A stretch of DNA of 5,283 nt from Marinagarivorans sp. UBA5868 (lineage in GTDB: Bacteria; Pseudomonadota; Gammaproteobacteria; Pseudomonadales; Cellvibrionaceae), in NCBI GenBank assembly GCA_002432095.1, contig DJFQ01000172.1:12738-18020 (forward strand). The letters are read 5' to 3'. Below the pieces are notes generated by a model. The model was not told the DNA's origin. It made no database searches and saw only the letters and a program-made list of their open reading frames with translations. Both the position numbers and the translations under genes were made by a program. This document shows, piece after piece, positions 1 through 5,283 of the stretch (position 1 is its first letter; each line of letters begins with the position of its first letter).

Positions 1-576
1 ATAGTCAATTACCGACGCACTGAGCTTGTCTAACAGCAGGTGCATCACCTCGGGCTGGTCGTACGCGAGCGCTTTTGCTTTGCGGAAATCTTTGCTCGAG
101 CCGCCCTCGATCATATAAGTGGCCAAAGTCCAGGGACTGCCGGAGAAGCCAATCAGAGGAATACGCCCTCCCAGCTCCCGCCGAATTGTGGTAACCGCAT
201 CGAGTACGTAAGGCAGGTCTTTGCGCGTATCCACTACCGGTAAAGCTTCGATATCGGCGGCGGTGGTCACTGCTTTCTTAAACCGCGGACCTTCACCATT
301 CTCAAAATAGAGTCCCAATCCCATGGCATCTGGGATCGTCAGAATGTCGGAGAATAATATCGCAGCATCGAGCGGGTAGCGTTCAAGCGGCTGAAGCGTA
401 ACTTCGCAGGCCATCTCAGGATTGGTACAGAGATCCATAAAGCTGCCAGCTTTAGCGCGGCTGGCACGGTACTCCGGCAGATAACGACCGGCTTGGCGCA
501 TCATCCACACTGGCGTCACATCCACTGGCTGACGCAAAAGGGCGCGGAGGAAGCGGTCGTTTTTCAGCTCTGCCAT
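1..576 (-). CDS. hemE: Uroporphyrinogen decarboxylase, N-terminal part (runs off left edge)
   Basis: HemE (EC 4.1.1.37) decarboxylates the four acetate side chains of uroporphyrinogen III to give coproporphyrinogen III. It is a cytosolic, cofactor-free step of haem biosynthesis. I translated the minus strand from the ATG at 576-574 and obtained 192 uninterrupted residues up to the window edge; the family is about 350 residues, so slightly over half is present. Family signatures are clear: [13 protein letters not shown] at residues 24-36, with substrate-binding Arg27 and Arg31; [12 protein letters not shown] at 75-86, whose Asp77 matches the essential aspartate (Asp86 in the human enzyme); and [16 protein letters not shown] at 143-158, whose Tyr154 matches human Tyr164. 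The start fits the family's usual N-terminus, about 24 residues ahead of the WMMRQAGRY motif, and has a GGA six nucleotides upstream. The gene lies 62 nt downstream of gltD on the same strand, so it may be co-transcribed or have its own promoter. No frameshift or missing key residue is seen. Confidence 0.97.
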   Translation of the reverse strand, partial: MAELKNDRFLRALLRQPVDVTPVWMMRQAGRYLPEYRASRAKAGSFMDLCTNPEMACEVTLQPLERYPLDAAILFSDILTIPDAMGLGLYFENGEGPRFKKAVTTAADIEALPVVDTRKDLPYVLDAVTTIRRELGGRIPLIGFSGSPWTLATYMIEGGSSKDFRKAKALAYDQPEVMHLLLDKLSASVIDY

Positions 577-638
577 AAGAGTTCCAGCCTGTCTTTTATT
601 GTTCTAAAAATGACGCAGTGCAAAGCGACTGCCTATGG
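577..638 (-). other. gltD-hemE intergenic gap with weak stem and U run
   Basis: This 62-nt gap separates the gltD TGA from the hemE ATG. Read on the minus strand, GCAGT and ACTGC (plus-strand 628-632 and 615-619) form a 5-bp inverted repeat with an 8-nt loop. GTCA and then five Ts (plus-strand 610-606) follow. This resembles a very weak intrinsic terminator, but the stem is too short and the T run too far off to call one. An A/T-rich stretch before the hemE ribosome binding site could hold a -10-like element, but no convincing -35/-10 pair is visible. Read-through from gltD to hemE is therefore possible, and partial termination cannot be excluded. Confidence 0.35.
583..585 (-). promoter_or_regulatory. 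Probable ribosome binding site of hemE
   Basis: On the minus strand a GGA core (within CTGGAACTCTT) lies six nucleotides before the hemE ATG. It is short and only a moderate Shine-Dalgarno match, but the spacing is right and no competing in-frame start is better placed. Confidence 0.5.
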
Positions 639-2068
<1,430 letters not shown>

Positions 2069-2080
2069 AAATGCCCGCTG

Positions 2081-2103
2081 ACGCAGCAAACTGCGCACGC
2101 AGC
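2081..2103 (-). repeat. GCTGCGT direct repeat with alternative small hairpins in the gltB-gltD gap
   Basis: On the minus strand GCTGCGT occurs twice (plus-strand 2097-2103 and 2081-2087), with 9 nt between copies. The sequence between holds CGCAG (plus-strand 2091-2095), which is complementary to the CTGCG inside each copy. It can pair with the gltD-proximal copy as a 5-bp stem with a UUUG loop, plus one possible G-U pair. It can instead pair with the gltB-proximal copy as a 4-bp stem with a GUGC loop. These are directly visible in the sequence; any regulatory role is unproven, and repeats this short arise by chance. Confidence 0.4.
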
Positions 2104-2129
2104 TAAAACCGACTGAATTGCCCCACGTA

Positions 2130-2152
2130 CCTTGCGTCGTTACCGACGCCGG
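2130..2152 (-). other. Intercistronic hairpin just after the gltB stop (GUAA tetraloop)
   Basis: Immediately 3' of the gltB TAA, the minus strand reads a perfect 6-bp stem, GCGTCG-GTAA-CGACGC (plus-strand 2149-2134), capped by GTAA, which fits the stable GNRA tetraloop class. A two-pair outer extension (CC with GG) is possible across a small internal loop. No U tract follows, so it is not an intrinsic terminator. Similar intercistronic stems in operons are often RNA-processing or 3'-end-stabilising elements; that role here is inference. Confidence 0.5.
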
Positions 2153-5100
2153 TTATTCACCGCGGTTGCGAAAGCTAGTCAACAAGCTGTTGATGCTCGC
2201 CGCCTTGGGTTTGACCAACCAGAAGTTGCCGATATAACGACCAAAATTGTCCAACAATTCCTGTCCCCACGCGCTTTGTGTTTCTTCGACAAACTCACGA
2301 ATAATGCCACGCAGGTGATTGCGGTGTGCTTCCAACTGCTCGGTATTGACGCGAGTAATGTCCACCAGCTCGTGGTTATAGCGATCCACAAAACGGTTGT
2401 TACGATCCAATACGTAAGCGAAACCGCCTGTCATGCCGGCGCCAAAATTGACGCCTGTATCGCCGAGCACGGTGACTACGCCGCCCGTCATATATTCACA
2501 ACAGTGATCACCCGCACCTTCCACCACCACATGGGCACCCGAATTGCGCACGGCGCAACGCTCGCCCGCCTGACCGGCTGCGAATAACTTGCCACCGGTG
2601 GCTCCGTACAGACAGGTATTGCCGATGATCGTAGTGTCTTGACTGGCAAAGCTCGAGTTGCGCGGTGGACGGATGACGATCTTGCCACCAGCCATACCTT
2701 TGCCAACGTAATCATTAGCGTCGCCTTCGAGATACAACTCCAGACCGCCGGCATTCCACACGCCGAAACTTTGTCCTGCCACGCCTTTGAAGTGAATGCG
2801 AACAGGGGCGTCGATCATGCCGGCATCGCCATAACGTTTGGCGATCTCTCCACTGACCCGCGCACCTATAGAGCGATCGCAGTTGGTGATGGTGTATTCA
2901 AACTCACCGCCCGCTTTACCTTCGATAGCCGGCAGAATATCCGCGACCATACGCTCGGCCATCAACCCGCGGTCGAACGGCTCATTACGAGCGACACCAC
3001 AGAATTTCGGCTTGCTGCGGATCAAGTCGTCGGTGTACACAATCGGCCCTAAATCGAGCTTGGCCTGGCGCTCAGTGTCCCCTTTTACCACCTCCAGCAG
3101 GTCCACCCGTCCGATCAACTCACGCAGCGAGCGAACACCGAGAACTGCCATCCATTCGCGAGTCTCCTGGGCAACGAAGGTAAAGAAGTTCTTTACCATC
3201 TCGACCGTACCGATGTAGTGATCGCGACGCAGTTTGTCCTGCTGAGTCGCCACACCCGTAGCACAGTTGTTAAGGTGGCAAATCCGCAGATATTTACATC
3301 CCAACGCCACCATCGGAGCGGTACCGAAACCGAAGCTTTCGGCGCCAAGAATGGCAGCTTTAACAACATCCAAACCAGTCTTCAAGCCGCCATCCGTCTG
3401 CACTCGGACTTTGTCGCGCAGATCGTTTGCACAGAGGGTTTGATGGGTTTCTGACAATCCCAATTCCCAAGGCGAGCCGGCGTAGCGGATAGACGTTAGC
3501 GGACTGGCAGCAGTGCCGCCGTCGTAACCAGAGATGGTGATCAGATCCGCATAGGCTTTTGCCACGCCCGCTGCAATGGTGCCCACACCCGGGCGGGAAA
3601 CCAGCTTGACGGAAACCAAAGCCTGCGGATTGACCTGCTTCAGGTCGAAGATCAACTGAGCCAAATCTTCAATGGAATAAATATCGTGGTGCGGTGGCGG
3701 CGAAATAAGCGTTACCCCCGGCACCGAATAGCGCAAGCGAGCAATCAATGCGTTGACTTTGCCGCCGGGCAACTGTCCACCTTCGCCGGGTTTAGCGCCC
3801 TGCGCGATCTTGATCTGCAAAACTTCGGCATTAACCAGATACGCGGGCGTCACACCAAATCGGCCGGATGCTACCTGCTTGATCTTTGACACTTTGATAG
3901 TGCCGTAGCGCGCGGGATCTTCCCCACCTTCACCACTATTGGAGCGTCCACCGAGACTGTTCATGGCCTCCGCCAGCGCTTCGTGAGCTTCTGGAGACAG
4001 GGCGCCGAGGGACATACCCGCAGAGTCGAATGCTTTAAACAAATTTTCTACCGGCTCAACCTCCTCCAGCGGAACTGGAGTGATATCCGAGCGGAGCTTC
4101 AGCAAATCACGCAGCGTCGCCACCGGGCGATTGTTGACCAAGGCGGCGTAATCGCGCCATGCAGCGTAATTGCCGGATTGCACAGCCGCGTGCAGTGTTT
4201 GAACCACATCGGGGTTGTACGCGTGGTACTCCTGACCGTGCACATATTTGAGCAGCCCGCCGTGGCTGATCGGCTTACGCGCCTTTTGCGCTCTCGCCGC
4301 CAGGTCTTTCTGATCCCCTTCAAGATCGACAAAATCCGCTCCCTGGATGCGGCTCGGAGTGCCGTCAAAACAGGTATCGACTACCTTATCGCTAAGACCT
4401 ATAGCCTCAAACAGCTGGGCGCCGCGATAGGAAGCGACTGTGGAAATGCCCATCTTGGACAGGATCTTGAGCAGCCCTTTGTCGATTCCTTTCACGTAAT
4501 TTTTGTACGCAGTACTGATGTCCACCAACAGATCACCCGCTTCCACCAGGTGATTGATGATGTAGTAGCTGAGATAGGGATAGACCGCTGTGGCGCCGTA
4601 GCCAATTAGCGCAGCTACATGATGTGGATCCCGGGCGGTGGCGGTCTCAACAATGATATTTGCATCGCAGCGCAAACCTTCGCGGGTGAGACTGTGATGC
4701 ACAGCGCCGGTTGCCAGAAGCGCATGGATCGGCAGTAAACCATCCGTAAATCCCAGATCAGACAGCACAATCAGCACTTGGCCATTACGTACTCCAGCGC
4801 TCACGGCCGCGACAAGATCTTTAATCGCCTGCTCAAGATTCTTTTCCGCTGGACTGTATTGCAGGCTGTATTTACCAATGCAATAACGACTCTGGTCAAC
4901 ACCCATCAACGCGCGATATTTTGCCGGCGAGAGCACTGGACTGCTGAGAATAATTCGCTCGGCATGCTCCTCCGTTTCGGTGAAAACAGGCTGTTCACGA
5001 CCGAGGCACGTTTCCAATGACATGACGATTGCCTCTCGCAGAGGGTCAATCGGCGGGTTGGTTACCTGGGCGAACTGCTGACGGAAAAAGTCGTACAAAA

Positions 5101-5283
5101 CCCTGCGCTTCTGCGACAGAACCGCCATGGGGGTGTCGTCGCCCATGGAGCCGACGGCCTCTTGACCGGACTCTGCCAGCGGTCGCACAACTTGATCACA
5201 CTCTTCGAAGGTCGCGTGATACATCTTCATGTAGGCTTTGACTTCTTCCGCTGTCAGACCGTTTTCGGCTACATCAACCGCCA
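2153..5283 (-). CDS. gltB: Glutamate synthase (NADPH) large (alpha) subunit, C-terminal part (5' end outside window)
   Basis: GltB (EC 1.4.1.13) hydrolyses glutamine, tunnels the ammonia to its synthase site and reductively aminates 2-oxoglutarate to glutamate. The frame stays open to the right edge, giving 1042 complete codons before the TAA at 2155-2153; the family is about 1,480-1,520 residues. The missing part is the N-terminal Cys-nucleophile glutaminase domain. Met at 5230-5228 is internal, since GltB-like sequence ([13 protein letters not shown]) continues upstream. Numbering from that Met: the central domain begins with [19 protein letters not shown] (16-34) and extends to about 310. 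The FMN synthase domain spans about 380-755, with [11 protein letters not shown] (482-492), PPPHHDIYS (511-519) and [10 protein letters not shown] (568-577). Cys645, Cys651 and Cys656 show the 6- and 5-residue spacing of the 3Fe-4S ligands. The glycine-rich GXGXG beta-helix domain spans about 775-985. gltD follows after 95 nt. No frameshift, insertion or lost key residue is seen. Ferredoxin-dependent GOGAT has a similar alpha subunit, but the adjacent gltD points to the NADPH form. Confidence 0.98.
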   Translation of the reverse strand, partial: AVDVAENGLTAEEVKAYMKMYHATFEECDQVVRPLAESGQEAVGSMGDDTPMAVLSQKRRVLYDFFRQQFAQVTNPPIDPLREAIVMSLETCLGREQPVFTETEEHAERIILSSPVLSPAKYRALMGVDQSRYCIGKYSLQYSPAEKNLEQAIKDLVAAVSAGVRNGQVLIVLSDLGFTDGLLPIHALLATGAVHHSLTREGLRCDANIIVETATARDPHHVAALIGYGATAVYPYLSYYIINHLVEAGDLLVDISTAYKNYVKGIDKGLLKILSKMGISTVASYRGAQLFEAIGLSDKVVDTCFDGTPSRIQGADFVDLEGDQKDLAARAQKARKPISHGGLLKYVHGQEYHAYNPDVVQTLHAAVQSGNYAAWRDYAALVNNRPVATLRDLLKLRSDITPVPLEEVEPVENLFKAFDSAGMSLGALSPEAHEALAEAMNSLGGRSNSGEGGEDPARYGTIKVSKIKQVASGRFGVTPAYLVNAEVLQIKIAQGAKPGEGGQLPGGKVNALIARLRYSVPGVTLISPPPHHDIYSIEDLAQLIFDLKQVNPQALVSVKLVSRPGVGTIAAGVAKAYADLITISGYDGGTAASPLTSIRYAGSPWELGLSETHQTLCANDLRDKVRVQTDGGLKTGLDVVKAAILGAESFGFGTAPMVALGCKYLRICHLNNCATGVATQQDKLRRDHYIGTVEMVKNFFTFVAQETREWMAVLGVRSLRELIGRVDLLEVVKGDTERQAKLDLGPIVYTDDLIRSKPKFCGVARNEPFDRGLMAERMVADILPAIEGKAGGEFEYTITNCDRSIGARVSGEIAKRYGDAGMIDAPVRIHFKGVAGQSFGVWNAGGLELYLEGDANDYVGKGMAGGKIVIRPPRNSSFASQDTTIIGNTCLYGATGGKLFAAGQAGERCAVRNSGAHVVVEGAGDHCCEYMTGGVVTVLGDTGVNFGAGMTGGFAYVLDRNNRFVDRYNHELVDITRVNTEQLEAHRNHLRGIIREFVEETQSAWGQELLDNFGRYIGNFWLVKPKAASINSLLTSFRNRGE

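Noticed and set aside
577..638. Dedicated hemE promoter in the gltD-hemE gap
   Set aside because: The TTGCAC sequence matches the -35 consensus at only three positions, and the A/T-rich stretch downstream offers no good -10 at 16-18 nt spacing, so I do not call a promoter.
2132..2587. 151-codon plus-strand frame opposite the gltB 3' end
   Set aside because: It is antisense to the GXGXG domain of gltB, and the start region falls in the intercistronic hairpin. There is no support as a gene.
3983..4609. 208-codon open frame on the plus strand opposite gltB
   Set aside because: It is a shadow of the gltB central region, with no recognisable motif and no neighbouring context for a gene.
5228..5230. 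Methionine codon as a possible gltB start
   Set aside because: The reading frame continues upstream to the window edge with GltB-like sequence, and the family needs several hundred more N-terminal residues, so this Met is internal.

Overview
This 5.3 kb window is ordinary core-metabolism chromosome. It appears to come from a gammaproteobacterium related to Pseudomonas and the Cellvibrionaceae. The evidence for this is the protein sequences, a G+C content near the mid-50s by eye, and the gene order gltB-gltD-hemE, which I recall from Pseudomonas (from memory, not searched). All three genes lie on the minus strand, so transcription runs from right to left.

Layout in transcription order: (1) 5283 down to 2153 is the C-terminal two thirds of gltB, the large (alpha) subunit of NADPH-dependent glutamate synthase. 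Its 5' end lies outside the window. (2) 2152-2058 is a 95-nt intercistronic gap. It opens with a short, perfect stem with a GUAA tetraloop immediately after the gltB stop, and it ends with a weak ribosome binding site for gltD. (3) 2057-639 is a complete gltD, the small (beta) subunit, 472 residues. (4) 638-577 is a 62-nt gap with a weak stem followed by a short U run. (5) 576 to 1 is the N-terminal 192 residues of hemE, uroporphyrinogen decarboxylase, which runs off the left edge.

GltB and GltD together form GOGAT, which converts glutamine and 2-oxoglutarate to two glutamates using NADPH. GltD takes in electrons at FAD and passes them through its 4Fe-4S clusters to the 3Fe-4S cluster and FMN of GltB. 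HemE acts in haem biosynthesis. A plausible but unproven link is that gammaproteobacterial haem synthesis starts from glutamate (C5 pathway) and that GltBD is itself an iron-sulfur flavoenzyme.

I found no mobile element, RNA gene, CRISPR array or undescribed system. The longer plus-strand open frames are antisense shadows of gltB, gltD and hemE. The only structure the genes do not explain is a set of small inverted and direct repeats in the two intergenic gaps.
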